A DNA stretch of 64,000 nt from Phenylobacterium sp. (GTDB taxonomy: Bacteria > Pseudomonadota > Alphaproteobacteria > Caulobacterales > Caulobacteraceae), in the NCBI RefSeq assembly GCF_030698145.1, contig NZ_JAUYNW010000147.1:20446-84445 (forward strand). Direction: 5' to 3'. The number at the start of each line of letters is the position of its first letter. Position 1 is the stretch's first letter. A program made the position numbers and the translations under genes. The notes beneath the pieces were generated by a model. It saw only the letters and a program-made list of their open reading frames with translations. It was not told the DNA's origin and made no database searches. Shown piece by piece: positions 16,493 through 25,803 of this stretch.

Positions 16493-18175
16493 TCAGGAGA
16501 TGTCGGCCACCGGCGGCGTCGGGCTGAGGTCCAGGATCCCGAACTTCACCAGCCGCAACAGGCTGCGTTCCACGACGCCTCGACGTCCCGGCGGGAACGC
16601 CGCCGTCACCTCGGCCACGCGCAACGGACCGCCCTGCGCGACCATGTCGAAAGTCCGCTTCACCTCCGCCCCTGTCGGCAGCGCCCAGCGGCCAAAGCCC
16701 GCCAGCGGGTTGGTGAGTCTCTGGATCGCCATGGCCCAGTCCACGCCCGGGACGAGCGAGAGGATCGAGTCGGGCGTCATCGGCGCCGTGGGATAACCGG
16801 CGAACAGGGTGAACGGGTCCAGGCGGCGGGGATCGGTCGCGTTCACGAACCGGCGCGCGGGATCAGCCATGGCCGCCGCCCGCCGCGCGGCGAGCTCACC
16901 CCAGAGCGCCTGGTACTGCGGGATGACCACCGACCAATCGAAGGTCGCATAGGCGCGTTCACGCGCCGCCGCGCCCATGCGGCGGCGTAGGTCGGGGTTG
17001 GCGACAAGGGCCGCCACAGCGGCCGTTGCGGAGGCAAGGTCGACGGCCGTCATCTGGGCGGCGGCGGCGAGGTACTGGTCGTAGGTCACCCAGTTCTGGG
17101 CGTAGTGATAGGCGAGATCCTGGCCCATGCCCGGTCGCGGCGCGTGAGTGGCGATGCGGAAGCCGTCCACGCCGTTGCGCACGGTCTCGCGATATCCGTC
17201 CCAATCGCTGACCACGCAGGGCAGGCCCGCGGCCATGGCCTCGGCCGGGGTCAGGCCGAAGGTCTCCTGGATGTTGTCAGAAAACGAGATGAAGAAGTCG
17301 GCGACCGACCAGATGGAGAACCGGGTGTCGGCGGGCCGGCCGTCGACGGGCCGATACTGCACGCTTGGGCAAAAGGTCTGGGTTTGAGCGTGGAAGCGCT
17401 CGGTCTCCTCGTCGGATCCGGCCCAGCCGGCGACCACCCAGTAGATCGTCTTGCCGGTCTCATGGGCCGCGGCCTCAAGAGCCATGGCCATGGCGGCGGG
17501 GTTCATTTTCGCCACGGGCGTCAGGCGGCCCAGATAGAAGGCGACGATGGCGTCTTCGGGGATCTCCAACCGCTCGCGCCAGGCCTTGCGGTGTTGTGGC
17601 GAGGTCTTGAAGTCGTCGGCGTTGACGCCCAGCGGGATGGTGGCGAGTTGCGGCTGGGGCTTGCGCGTAGCGCCGAGACGCCGCGCCAGATGGTCGTGCA
17701 CCGCCTCGAACTCGACCTCGACGCTGGCCCGCACGGCGCGCGAGGTGCAGATCAGGGCGTCCCAGGGTTCGACCGGACCGACGATCATGTCGTGCAGGAT
17801 GTCCATGACCCGATGGGTGGCGGTGGTGTGGGTGACACCACAGAGACTGTAGCGGCGCGAGTCGAAGGGCTGTCGGGTCCAGGCTTCGGGGCCGATATTG
17901 GGGCTCGGCACATAGAGGCACCCGGGATCGCGCAAGGCGGGGATCTCGCGCCGTTCAATCCATTTCAGTGACGTACGGGGAGGTTCGATCCGCTGGACCA
18001 GCGGCTCGAGCTCCGCTGTCGGCTTCGCCGTCCCGTTGAACAACACCAGCTGGTCGATATCGGCGTTGCGGATGAAGCCACGGAGGAAGCTCTCGCCGGC
18101 GGCGTGGCGGCCCATCAGCCGCTGCCCGGTGGTGTCGTAGCCGTCGGGATGGAAGAGGAGCGCGGCGTTGGTCAT
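16493..18175 (-). CDS. Glycosyltransferase family 4 (GT-B fold)
   Basis: 560 residues from the ATG at 18175 (MTNAALLFHPDGYDTTGQ); a TTG 22 codons upstream is possible but lies against the RTX terminator. The N-terminal half carries an acceptor-binding domain (GRHAAGESFLRGFIR, then ICTSRAVRASVEVEFEAV). The C-terminal half is the GT4 nucleotide-sugar domain: IVAFYLGRLTPVAKMNPAAM, SFSDNIQETFGLTPAEAMAAGLPCVVSDWDGYRE with the Glu-x7-Glu motif, and a C-terminal tail of about 130 residues. It follows the RTX gene but is separated from it by a strong terminator, so it probably has its own promoter. The sugar is unknown. Confidence 0.82.
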   Translation of the reverse strand: MTNAALLFHPDGYDTTGQRLMGRHAAGESFLRGFIRNADIDQLVLFNGTAKPTAELEPLVQRIEPPRTSLKWIERREIPALRDPGCLYVPSPNIGPEAWTRQPFDSRRYSLCGVTHTTATHRVMDILHDMIVGPVEPWDALICTSRAVRASVEVEFEAVHDHLARRLGATRKPQPQLATIPLGVNADDFKTSPQHRKAWRERLEIPEDAIVAFYLGRLTPVAKMNPAAMAMALEAAAHETGKTIYWVVAGWAGSDEETERFHAQTQTFCPSVQYRPVDGRPADTRFSIWSVADFFISFSDNIQETFGLTPAEAMAAGLPCVVSDWDGYRETVRNGVDGFRIATHAPRPGMGQDLAYHYAQNWVTYDQYLAAAAQMTAVDLASATAAVAALVANPDLRRRMGAAARERAYATFDWSVVIPQYQALWGELAARRAAAMADPARRFVNATDPRRLDPFTLFAGYPTAPMTPDSILSLVPGVDWAMAIQRLTNPLAGFGRWALPTGAEVKRTFDMVAQGGPLRVAEVTAAFPPGRRGVVERSLLRLVKFGILDLSPTPPVADIS

Positions 18176-18240
18176 GCCCGTCAGCCGGTAGCGCGCTTTC
18201 GGCCGCGGCACAAATGCCGAACCGTCCAGCCGATCGCGCA

Positions 18241-18270
18241 AAACAAAAGGGCCGCCCCGAAGGGCGGCCC
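18241..18270 (-). terminator. Rho-independent terminator after the RTX protein gene
   Basis: A 9-bp perfect stem, GGGCCGCCC (18249-18257) with GGGCGGCCC (18262-18270) around a CGAA tetraloop, is followed on the minus strand by TTTTGTTT (18248-18241). It is 25 bp after the RTX stop codon. This textbook terminator is expected for a highly expressed surface-protein gene. Confidence 0.93.
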
Positions 18271-18294
18271 CAAAGTCTAGTGGTCGATCTCGCC

Positions 18295-20325
18295 TTAGGC
18301 GGTGAAGTCGCCTTCGGTGATCACGCCCGTGACGGTCGTGATCTTGATCGCGTTACCGACCGTGTTGTTGGCCGAGGAGTCGGCGAACACGTAGGTGCCC
18401 GCGTCCGCGCCCGTGACGGTGATCACGACGATGTCGCGCGAACCGCCGCCAATCAGCGAGCTCGCATCAGCCAACGCCTGAGCGTAGCTGGTGGCGACCG
18501 TGCCGTTGAGGAAGTTCGTCGCGGTGCCGACAACACCCAGAGCGAAGGCGTCATCCGCGACCACGAAGTCGGCGATGGTGTCCGGCGAAGCCGAAACCGA
18601 GTCGCCCGAGGCGAAGCTGAAGCGATCGGTGCCGCCGCCGCCCGTCATCGAGTCGAGACCCGCGCCACCGGCGAAGGTGTCGTTGCCGGCCGCGCCGTCG
18701 AGGGTGTCGTTGCCAGCGCCGCCGGTCAGGGCGGAGTTGCCCGCGCCGTCGGTGATCTTGTCGCTGCCATCGCCGCCCGTGAGGGTGCTGTCGCCAGCGC
18801 CGCCCGAGACGGTGTCGTCACCAGCGCCCGCATCGACCGAGTTCGCGCCGTCGCCGGCCACGATCGTGTCGTTGCCGTCGCCGCCGCCGAGCGTATCAGC
18901 GCCCGTGCCGGCCGTGATGCTGTCGGTGCCGAGACCAGCCGCGACGCTGTTGGCGCCGTCGCCGGCCACCACGGTGTCGTTGCCGTCACCCGAGTTGACC
19001 GTATCGTTGGCCGCACCGGTGTTGATGGTGTCGTCGCCGAGACCGCCGATGACATTGTCGGCGCCCGCATCGGTGGTGATGGCGTCGTTGCCGTCGCCGC
19101 CGTCCACGGTGTTGGCACCGACCAGGTCGCTGACCACGTCGTTGCCGAGACCGGCCACGATGGTGTCGTCGCCCGCGCCGCCGTCGAGGACGTCGTTGCC
19201 GGCGCCGCCGTCGAGGCTGTCGACATCGGCACCGCCGTCGAGATCGTCGTTGCCGTCGCCACCAATCAGGGTGTCGTTGCCGGCATCGCCGTTGAGCTCG
19301 TCGTTGCCAAGGTCGCCGCTGAGGTAGTCAGCGCCGGCCGCGGCCGTCAGGGTGTCGTTGTCTTGACCGCCGAGCAGGGTGTCGGTGCCCGTGCCGCCGG
19401 TGATCTGGTCGTTGCCGATATTGCCGTTCGACCAGTTGCTGGCGCCGGTGCCCGTCGCGATGGTGTCGTTGCCTTGGCCGCCGTAGAGCGAGTCGAGGCC
19501 CGTGCCGCCGGTGATGCCGTCGTTGCCGAGGTTGCCGTTCACCGTGGCGTTGCCGGCGACAACCGTGACCGTGTCGTCGCCGTCGCCGGCGAAGATGGTC
19601 GAGTTGCCGAGGGTGTTGGTGACGGTGTCGTTTCCAAGGCCGCCGGTGATCGAATCCGCACCGTCGTCGTTGGTGATGGCGTCTGCGCCATCGCCACCGT
19701 CAACCGTGTCGGCGCCGGTGCCGGAATTGATCACGTCGGCGCCGAGGTCGCCGAAGATCAAGTCGGCGCCGGCCGCGCCGACGATATTGTCGACGCCTTG
19801 GCCGCCGTAGAGGGTGTCGGTGTCGGAACCGCCGGTGACCGAGTCGTCGCCCAGGTTGCCTTGGGCGAAGTTCTTGCCGTCGCCGGTGGCGACGGTGTCG
19901 TTGTCAGCGCCGCCGTAGACGGTGTCGTTGCCGGCGTCGGCCGCGATGTTGTCGGCGCCTTGGTTGCCCTGCAGCGAGTCGTTGCCAGCACCGCCCGTGA
20001 GCGAGTCGGCGCCGGCGCCGCCGTAGAGGCCGTCCGCGGTGGAAGCGCCCGCCGCGGTGTCACCCGCGCCGGGGTCGCCGATGTAGAGAACCGAGGAGTC
20101 GACGAAGACGGTGCCGGCTTCAGTGTAGATGCCGGTGCCGAACGCGACCGTGCGGCCGTTGTAGGTGAGATTGACCGTCGCGGGCGAGGAGCCCGACGCC
20201 GGCACGTACACCACCTGAACCTGAGCGCCAGTGGCGCCGGCGGTGGAGAAGACGAGGGTGTCGCCGGCGGCGGTGAAACCCGCAGCCTGCGCAACCGTAA
20301 TCGTCTCGAAGAAATAGTTAGCCAT
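18295..20325 (-). CDS. RTX calcium-binding repeat protein, S-layer/adhesin-like, type I secreted
   Basis: 676 residues. The first 95 residues (MANYFFETITVAQAAGFTAAGDTL...) are a small non-repeat domain; roughly 100-570 is an almost unbroken run of RTX nonapeptides of the GGxGxDxxx class (many read GGAGNDTLDG or GDGANSV), which fold as Ca2+-loaded beta-rolls outside the cell. The last 100 residues (DRFSFASGDSVSASPDTIADFVVADDAF...) look like the C-terminal type I secretion signal. There is no N-terminal signal peptide, as expected. GGAGAGAAGC precedes the ATG. The type I ABC transporter and fusion protein are directly upstream on the same strand, as with rsaA/rsaD/rsaE in Caulobacter, but the protein is shorter than RsaA (about 1,026 aa), so adhesin is as likely as S-layer. 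Confidence 0.87.
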   Translation of the reverse strand: MANYFFETITVAQAAGFTAAGDTLVFSTAGATGAQVQVVYVPASGSSPATVNLTYNGRTVAFGTGIYTEAGTVFVDSSVLYIGDPGAGDTAAGASTADGLYGGAGADSLTGGAGNDSLQGNQGADNIAADAGNDTVYGGADNDTVATGDGKNFAQGNLGDDSVTGGSDTDTLYGGQGVDNIVGAAGADLIFGDLGADVINSGTGADTVDGGDGADAITNDDGADSITGGLGNDTVTNTLGNSTIFAGDGDDTVTVVAGNATVNGNLGNDGITGGTGLDSLYGGQGNDTIATGTGASNWSNGNIGNDQITGGTGTDTLLGGQDNDTLTAAAGADYLSGDLGNDELNGDAGNDTLIGGDGNDDLDGGADVDSLDGGAGNDVLDGGAGDDTIVAGLGNDVVSDLVGANTVDGGDGNDAITTDAGADNVIGGLGDDTINTGAANDTVNSGDGNDTVVAGDGANSVAAGLGTDSITAGTGADTLGGGDGNDTIVAGDGANSVDAGAGDDTVSGGAGDSTLTGGDGSDKITDGAGNSALTGGAGNDTLDGAAGNDTFAGGAGLDSMTGGGGTDRFSFASGDSVSASPDTIADFVVADDAFALGVVGTATNFLNGTVATSYAQALADASSLIGGGSRDIVVITVTGADAGTYVFADSSANNTVGNAIKITTVTGVITEGDFTA

Positions 20326-20546
20326 GCTTCTCTCCAGTCTGTGTCACATGGACCCCCGAAACGCCTGGCCACCATTTTCCCAAATGGAGCGGTCCCAGCG
20401 GTCCTGTCCGTTCGCCATAACATGGTCGTGGCGAAGGTTAAACGAGCCCGAGGAAGACGTATCGGAACCGTTGAAAATGCGCAACAGGTAAAAAGGCGCG
20501 AAACCGTCACAGGAACGGGCTTTGCCCGCGGGAGATTCACCCCGCG

Positions 20547-21917
20547 TTAATCTTCCCGCAGAGCGTCGCCGATAGTGTCGGTCAGCGGGCTGACGATGTA
20601 GGACAGAACCGTACGCTTTCCGGTGACAATCATGGCCTCCGCAGGCATGCCGGGCGTCATTTTCACGTCGCTCGGAAGCTTTGCGAGTTCCTGTGGCGGA
20701 ATACGCACATCGGCGCGGAAATAGCTCTCGCCATTCCGCTCGTCCGTCAACTGGTCCGCCGAGATGTTGACGACCACGGCCTCGACCGGCGGCACGCGCT
20801 GTGAATTGAAGGCGCTGAGGCGTACGCGGGCCTTCAATCCGGGCCTCACCACGTCGGTGTCCTGCGGCTTGATTCGGACCGTCACGATCAGGGCGGCGTT
20901 GGACGGGACGACGCTCATCAGCCGCTCGCCCGGCGCCACGATCCCGCCGACCGTGAACTGGGTCAGATCCAGCACATAACCGTCGGCCGGCGAGCGCACG
21001 GTGGCGGCGTTCAGCATCTGGCTGGCGGCCGCCAGCTTCGGTCCGATGTCGGAAAGGCCGGTCTGCATCTGGCGCAGACCCTCGGCGGCCTGGCTGACCC
21101 GCTCCTCGCGCAGGGTGTTGAGCTGGAGCCGCGTCTCGCCAATCTGCTGGCGCAGCCGCGTGGTGTCGGCGACCAGCGACCCTCGCCGCCCGGCCAGTTC
21201 GGCCAGGGTGCGCTGGTAGCGCAGGATCAGGGTCTTGGGCGCGTAGCCCTTCTCGTAGAGGGTCTGGTATCCAGCCAGCTCCTCCTTGGTCAGCTTGTCG
21301 CTCTCGTTCAGCGCGTCGATCTGGGCCTGGACGCCGCCGATCTGGGTCTCGATCTGCTGGAGCCTCTGGCCCAGCACATCGCCCTGGGTGTCGAAGAACT
21401 GCAGCCGGGTCATGAACAGGAACTGCTGGTCGCGGATCAGCCCCGACACCCGCGGATCGGTCGCCCGGGCCATCAGCTCCGGCGGGAAGACGAGGACCCG
21501 CTGGTTGGTGGCCTCGGCCTGCATCCGCGCGGTCTGGGCCAGCATGGTGTCGTACTGGTTCTGCAGGACATCGACGCTGGCGCGGGTCTGGACGTCGTCG
21601 AACCGGAGCAGCACCTGGTTCAGCTTCACGTGCTGGCCTTCGTGCGCCAGGATCGCGCGCACCGTCCCGCCCTGGAGGTGGCGCACGGTCTTGCGATTGT
21701 CCTCGACTCGCACGGTGCCGGGCGCGACCACGGCGCTGTCCAGCGGCGAGACTGCGGCCCACAGCAGCATGCCGATCACGAACACCCCGACCACGATCGA
21801 GCCCATGATCATCGGGCGCTGCACGCGCCGCTGCAGATTGGGGTCGAGCGGCGCGACGTCGGTGCCGCTGAAGGCGGGGGTCACATAGGGTTTGACGGGA
21901 CCGAGTTCGAACTTCAC
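20547..21917 (-). CDS. Type I secretion membrane-fusion protein (HlyD/PrtE/RsaE family)
   Basis: 456-residue periplasmic adaptor with one N-terminal membrane anchor (about 36-56), a lipoyl-like half (VRHLQGGTVRAILAHEGQHVKLNQVLLRFDD), a long coiled-coil hairpin (about 105-290) and the second lipoyl/beta-barrel half (VRSPADGYVLDLTQFTVGGIVAPGERL; MTPGMPAEAMIVTGKRTVLSYIVSPL). The C-terminal signature is typical of PrtE-type proteins. Its start overlaps the ABC gene stop by 4 bp, so the two are co-translated. It would link the ABC transporter to a TolC-like outer-membrane channel, which is not encoded in the window. Confidence 0.92.
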   Translation of the reverse strand: MKFELGPVKPYVTPAFSGTDVAPLDPNLQRRVQRPMIMGSIVVGVFVIGMLLWAAVSPLDSAVVAPGTVRVEDNRKTVRHLQGGTVRAILAHEGQHVKLNQVLLRFDDVQTRASVDVLQNQYDTMLAQTARMQAEATNQRVLVFPPELMARATDPRVSGLIRDQQFLFMTRLQFFDTQGDVLGQRLQQIETQIGGVQAQIDALNESDKLTKEELAGYQTLYEKGYAPKTLILRYQRTLAELAGRRGSLVADTTRLRQQIGETRLQLNTLREERVSQAAEGLRQMQTGLSDIGPKLAAASQMLNAATVRSPADGYVLDLTQFTVGGIVAPGERLMSVVPSNAALIVTVRIKPQDTDVVRPGLKARVRLSAFNSQRVPPVEAVVVNISADQLTDERNGESYFRADVRIPPQELAKLPSDVKMTPGMPAEAMIVTGKRTVLSYIVSPLTDTIGDALRED

Positions 21918-23692
21918 CGGCTGGCCTCGATCTTCTGGACCGCGGCCGGCTGGACGACCCGGGCCATGACCTGGTCACGCGGGCCGAACAGCTCCACGCG
22001 TCCGTCGCGCAGCAGCAGCATCTTGTCGGCGCTGCGGAATACGCTGGGCTTGTGGGAGACGATCACGATGGTCGCGCCGCCGGCCTTCAGCGCGTCCAGC
22101 GCATTGACCAAGGCGTCCTCGCCCTCGGCGTCCAGGGCGGCATTGGGTTCGTCCAGCACCAGCAGGCGCGGGGCGCCAAGCACCGCGCGAGCCAGGCCGA
22201 CCCGCTGGCGCTGGCCGGCCGACAGCACGTGGCCGCCTTCGCCCAACTCGGTGTCATAGCCGTTGGGCAGGCGCAGGATGAGCTGATGGACGCCCGCCGT
22301 CTGGGCGGCCCAGACCACGGCCTCGTCGTCGACGTCGGGGCGGAAGCGGGCGATGTTGTCGCGGATGCTGCCGGAGAACAGCTCGGTGTCCTGCGGCAGG
22401 TAGCCGACGTGCTTGCCGAACTCGACCCGGTCCCAGGAATAGACGTCGGCGCCGTCGAGACGGACCGCCCCGCTATTGGGCTGCCAGATGCCGACGAGGA
22501 GGCGCGCCAGCGACGACTTGCCCGCGCCGGAGGGGCCGATGATCCCGAGCATCTCGCCGGGCTCGACCTTCAGGCTCACGCCTTGCAGCACGAAACGGTT
22601 GGCGCCGGGGGGCGCGAAGTTGACGCCTTCCACCGACAGCTGGCCGATCGGCGTCGGCAGGGAGGTCGCCGGGGGCAGGGGTTTCCAGTCCTTGAACAGG
22701 GCCGTCAGCCGCACATAGGAGCGATAGCCCTGGTTGAGGCCGTCCCAAGAGCCGACCAGGCGTTCGATCGGCTGCAGGGCGCGGGCCGCCAGGATCATGT
22801 TGGCGAACAGCAGCCCGGAGTGGATCTGGCCCTTCACGACCAGATAGGCGCCGATACCGATGATCAGCACCTGAATCGCCTGGCGCGCGAACTTGCTGAC
22901 ATTGGACAGGGCGCTGGCGCGCTCGCTGGCCACGGCGCTGCGCTCCATGGTGATCGACCGGAAAGCGGCCCACCTCTGGCCCAGCGGCTCGACCATGCCC
23001 ATGGCCCGAACCACCTCGCCGTTGCGCAGGGCGGCGTCGGTGAAGGCGTAGCTGCGCAGGGCCGCGTCATTGGCGTCGCGCAGGGCCGGCCGGGTGGCCC
23101 GGTCCTGGGCGATGGTGATGCCGATCAGGATGACGGCGCCCATCAGAGTGACCACCCCGATCAGAGGATCGATGATGAACAGCACGATGATGAACACCGG
23201 CATCCAGGGCAGGTCGAACAGGCTCCCGAAGGCGGGGCCCGTGAGCATCTGGCGGAAGGAGTCGAGGTCGCGCAGGGCCTGCGAGCGCATGGACGGATTG
23301 CCCCGCACCACGCCGTCGAAAAGCGCGGAAAACACTTTGCCGCTAACGCGTTGGTCCATGACCACGCCGAAGTTGACCATCACCCTAGCCCGGTAGTCGT
23401 CGATCAGGCCGGAGACTACGAAGGCGGCGAGGACGGCGAAGGTGATGACCAGTAGGGTCGGCACGCTGTAGCTCGCCAGCACCCGCCCATAGATCTGGAA
23501 GGTGTAGAGCGGCATCGCCATGTAGAGCAGGTTCGACGCCAGGCTGAACCCGAACGCAAACCAGAGGGGCGTGTAGCCCTCTTTGATCGACCGCGTCAGC
23601 GGGTTGTCGGGCTGGTCGCCCAGCGGATTGAAGATATTCATGCGCGCCGGGATGTTCCGTGGATGCTCGCGGTCGTTGGACGCCGCGACCAT
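21914..23692 (-). CDS. Type I secretion ABC transporter (PrtD/RsaD family)
   Basis: 592-residue fused permease-ATPase of the PrtD type, without the N-terminal C39-like domain of HlyB. Six membrane helices lie within about 40-310. The ATPase has Walker A GPSGAGKSS (386-394), the Q-loop in YLPQDTELFSGSIRDNI, signature LSAGQRQRVGLARA (490 on) and Walker B LLVLDEPNAALD (510 on). An alternative ATG at codon 18 (23641) is possible; neither has a clear ribosome-binding site. First gene of the export unit and divergent from the DUF6270 gene. The natural substrate is the RTX protein two genes downstream. Confidence 0.92.
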   Translation of the reverse strand: MVAASNDREHPRNIPARMNIFNPLGDQPDNPLTRSIKEGYTPLWFAFGFSLASNLLYMAMPLYTFQIYGRVLASYSVPTLLVITFAVLAAFVVSGLIDDYRARVMVNFGVVMDQRVSGKVFSALFDGVVRGNPSMRSQALRDLDSFRQMLTGPAFGSLFDLPWMPVFIIVLFIIDPLIGVVTLMGAVILIGITIAQDRATRPALRDANDAALRSYAFTDAALRNGEVVRAMGMVEPLGQRWAAFRSITMERSAVASERASALSNVSKFARQAIQVLIIGIGAYLVVKGQIHSGLLFANMILAARALQPIERLVGSWDGLNQGYRSYVRLTALFKDWKPLPPATSLPTPIGQLSVEGVNFAPPGANRFVLQGVSLKVEPGEMLGIIGPSGAGKSSLARLLVGIWQPNSGAVRLDGADVYSWDRVEFGKHVGYLPQDTELFSGSIRDNIARFRPDVDDEAVVWAAQTAGVHQLILRLPNGYDTELGEGGHVLSAGQRQRVGLARAVLGAPRLLVLDEPNAALDAEGEDALVNALDALKAGGATIVIVSHKPSVFRSADKMLLLRDGRVELFGPRDQVMARVVQPAAVQKIEASR

Positions 23693-23855
23693 CGGCGATT
23701 CTGAGGCTTCAAGTCCAAGGCGATCGCGCCGAAAACGCGCGAGACATGCTTGGGGCTCCGGCCGATGTCAATGGCGCAACCGGCCGCGCCACTCTCCTGG
23801 CGCGTGTGCTAGGAAGCCGTATGCGGGCTCTCATCGCCGCGCCCAGGGAGGTCGC

Positions 23856-24623
23856 TTGTCCAGGATCGCCATCATTGGCAGCTGCATAACGCGAGACTTG
23901 TGGCCGATCCTGGGCGAAACGCCGCGGAACCTGCTCTATGTGTCGCGAACCAGCCTCGCGAGCCTGTTCGCGCCGGCGCCGGCTGGGGTGACCACGGCCG
24001 GGGAGCCGCCCAACGGAATGCGGCCTCAGCCGCACGCGGCCCTGGTCGCCGACCTGCGCAAGACCGCCCTGGCGGCCCTGGTGGCGCACCGCCCCACACA
24101 CATCGTCTTTGACTTCATCGACGAGCGGTTCGACCTGCTGTCTGCCGGGGGCGGCCTGGCCGCCCACACCTGGGAACTGGACGTCAGCGGCTATCTCGAC
24201 CAGGCCGCCTTCGCCGACGGTCATCGCATCGCGCGCACGACGCCGGCCTGCGAACGGCTCTGGCTGCAAGGCGCCGCGGAAATGACCGCCTTCCTGGGCG
24301 CCACGCCGCTGCGCGAGGCCAAGATTGTCCTGCACGAGGCGCAGTGGGCGACCCGCTATCTCGACGCCACGGGCGAGATCCGCGAGTTCGAGCCGGTGGT
24401 CGATGTGCTGGAAGGCCGGATGACAGTCCTGCGCGACCAGAACGCCATGCTGGGCCGCTATCAGGCCGCCTTCGCCGAGCTTGCGCCCCAGGCGGCGAGG
24501 ATCAGGGCCCCCGACGACCTGCGCCTGGCCGACACCGGTCACCGCTGGGGCCTCAGCCCCTTCCACTATGTGACGGACTATTATCGCGACATCTGGGGCC
24601 AGCTGCGCGAGGCGGGGATCTAG
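23856..24623 (+). CDS. DUF6270-family protein, polysaccharide-locus associated
   Basis: 255 residues starting at a TTG (23856): AGGGAGG lies 5 bases before it and the conserved start of the family, SRIAIIGSCITRDLW, follows at once; in-frame ATGs upstream would cover the promoter of the exporter operon. The GSC(x)3D motif at the N-terminus, a central HIVFDFIDERFDLL, and the C-terminal DTGHRWGLSPFHYVTDYYRDI resemble SGNH/GDSL-type esterase layouts (Ser/Cys near the N-terminus, D...H near the end). Enzymatic activity is therefore inferred to be sugar O-acyl transfer or hydrolysis. Its 3' end overlaps the convergent repeat-protein gene by 4 bp. Confidence 0.72.
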   Translation: MSRIAIIGSCITRDLWPILGETPRNLLYVSRTSLASLFAPAPAGVTTAGEPPNGMRPQPHAALVADLRKTALAALVAHRPTHIVFDFIDERFDLLSAGGGLAAHTWELDVSGYLDQAAFADGHRIARTTPACERLWLQGAAEMTAFLGATPLREAKIVLHEAQWATRYLDATGEIREFEPVVDVLEGRMTVLRDQNAMLGRYQAAFAELAPQAARIRAPDDLRLADTGHRWGLSPFHYVTDYYRDIWGQLREAGI

Positions 24624-25801
24624 CGCCCGCCCTGCCGGGCCCAGTGCTCCAACGGCGTCATGCCAGGGACCTCGAAATTTGCCCGGTCCAGCCACGGCTC
24701 GCCCACGGCCCAGGCGCCGCCCTGCAGGTAGTCGACCAGCGGATTGCAGGTCTCCGGCCGCGCCGCGCCGCGCTGGCGCATATAGAGGGCCGCGTCGAAC
24801 CAGGGGCTGGGATTGCGGCCCTCCACCCCACCAGCCATGGCGTAGTGGGTCAGCGGCTCATGACCGCCGGCGTCGACGTCCGGATAGAGCGCGCGATAGG
24901 CGGTGGGGTCGAACAGCGGGTGGGGCTTACGCCCGGCGGCGGAGCCGCGGGTCAGGTAGTCGACCAGGGGCGGCCCCTCGCCGTTGGCATAGATGTCCGG
25001 CGCGAACAGGGGATGGGGCGAGAGACCCCGGAGCCAGCCCTGTTCCAGATAGTGGACGAGGGGGTTCTGGCCGGTCGCGATCAGGTCAGGGGCCTGGACG
25101 ACATAGTGCTCCAGGCTGAACAACGGATGGGGATCGCAACCCATGGCGGCGCCCTCGCGCACGAAGTGCTCCAGCGGGGTCAGTCCGCTCGCCGCCAGAG
25201 CCGCGCCATGGCTGGCGCCGTAGAACCCGGCATGGATGAGCGGATGGGGACTGCGGCCCTCGGCCCCGCCGCGCAGCAGGTAGTGCGCCAGGGGGCTCAT
25301 GCGCCCGGCGGCGAGGTCGGGGCTCGCGGCCACGTACCAGGCCTGGTCGAACAGGGCCGCCGGCCGGGCCTGCGGATCGGCGCCGCGCCGCGCATAGGCG
25401 ACCATGCCGGCGAGGTCGCGCAGGCGCGCGCCGAACGACAGGCCGCTGGCGCGCCAAAGTCCGGAACGGGCGATGACCAGGGCCTGGCCCAGCGGGCCGC
25501 CCCGCGCCAAAAGGCGGTCGAGAAGGCGGGCGGGCCGGTTGCGACGGCGCGGGCGGATCGTACGGCGGGCGGCGACGCGATAGCCGGCCAGGGCGCTGGC
25601 GCGCGCGGCCTGTTCGGCGCGGGCGGTGGCGGCCAGGGCCTCGGCCAGGGCGGCGCCGAGGCGCGCGCGGGTCAGGCCCTCGGCGGCGGCGGCGCGCTCG
25701 GCCTCCTCGCGCAACGCGGCGTAGCGCGCGGCGAGGTCGCTCACCTTGCCGGCCAAGCCGCCAGTCTCGGCCGATGGAGTGTCAGATGCGCGTTTGGCCA
25801 T
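24620..25801 (-). CDS. Stand-alone PHPLF / PLxHY repeat protein of the glycan locus
   Basis: 393 residues from the ATG at 25801, just after the stop of the upstream glycosyltransferase gene. Residues 1-90 are an Ala/Arg-rich helical stretch; then ALVIARSGLW and YARRGADP precede about seven tandem repeats of 35-45 residues with the pattern ALFDxxxYxxxxPDLxxxGxxPLxHYLxxGxxEGRxPHPLF, running to the C-terminus. No catalytic domain is visible. The ARSGLW segment and the first repeats are closely matched in the N-terminus of the giant GT2-WbsX protein at 29953, so this looks like the same scaffold without its enzyme. The repeat also occurs in other bacteria beside glycosyltransferases, but I know of no proven function. 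Confidence 0.7.
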   Translation of the reverse strand: MAKRASDTPSAETGGLAGKVSDLAARYAALREEAERAAAAEGLTRARLGAALAEALAATARAEQAARASALAGYRVAARRTIRPRRRNRPARLLDRLLARGGPLGQALVIARSGLWRASGLSFGARLRDLAGMVAYARRGADPQARPAALFDQAWYVAASPDLAAGRMSPLAHYLLRGGAEGRSPHPLIHAGFYGASHGAALAASGLTPLEHFVREGAAMGCDPHPLFSLEHYVVQAPDLIATGQNPLVHYLEQGWLRGLSPHPLFAPDIYANGEGPPLVDYLTRGSAAGRKPHPLFDPTAYRALYPDVDAGGHEPLTHYAMAGGVEGRNPSPWFDAALYMRQRGAARPETCNPLVDYLQGGAWAVGEPWLDRANFEVPGMTPLEHWARQGGR

Positions 25802-25803
25802 GG

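Noticed and set aside
18640..20010. CRISPR-like or tandem DNA repeat array
   Set aside because: The periodicity is 27 bp per RTX nonapeptide pair of turns within an open frame; there are no constant repeats with unique spacers.
20326..20546. Terminator between the fusion-protein gene and the RTX gene
   Set aside because: Only a weak CGGGC/GCCCG stem is present with no T-run, so read-through from the exporter genes into the RTX gene remains possible and no terminator is called.
18214..20550. Long plus-strand open frame opposite the RTX gene
   Set aside because: Its repeats are the reverse complement of the GGxGxD codons, and the minus-strand RTX product with its terminator and ribosome-binding site explains the region.
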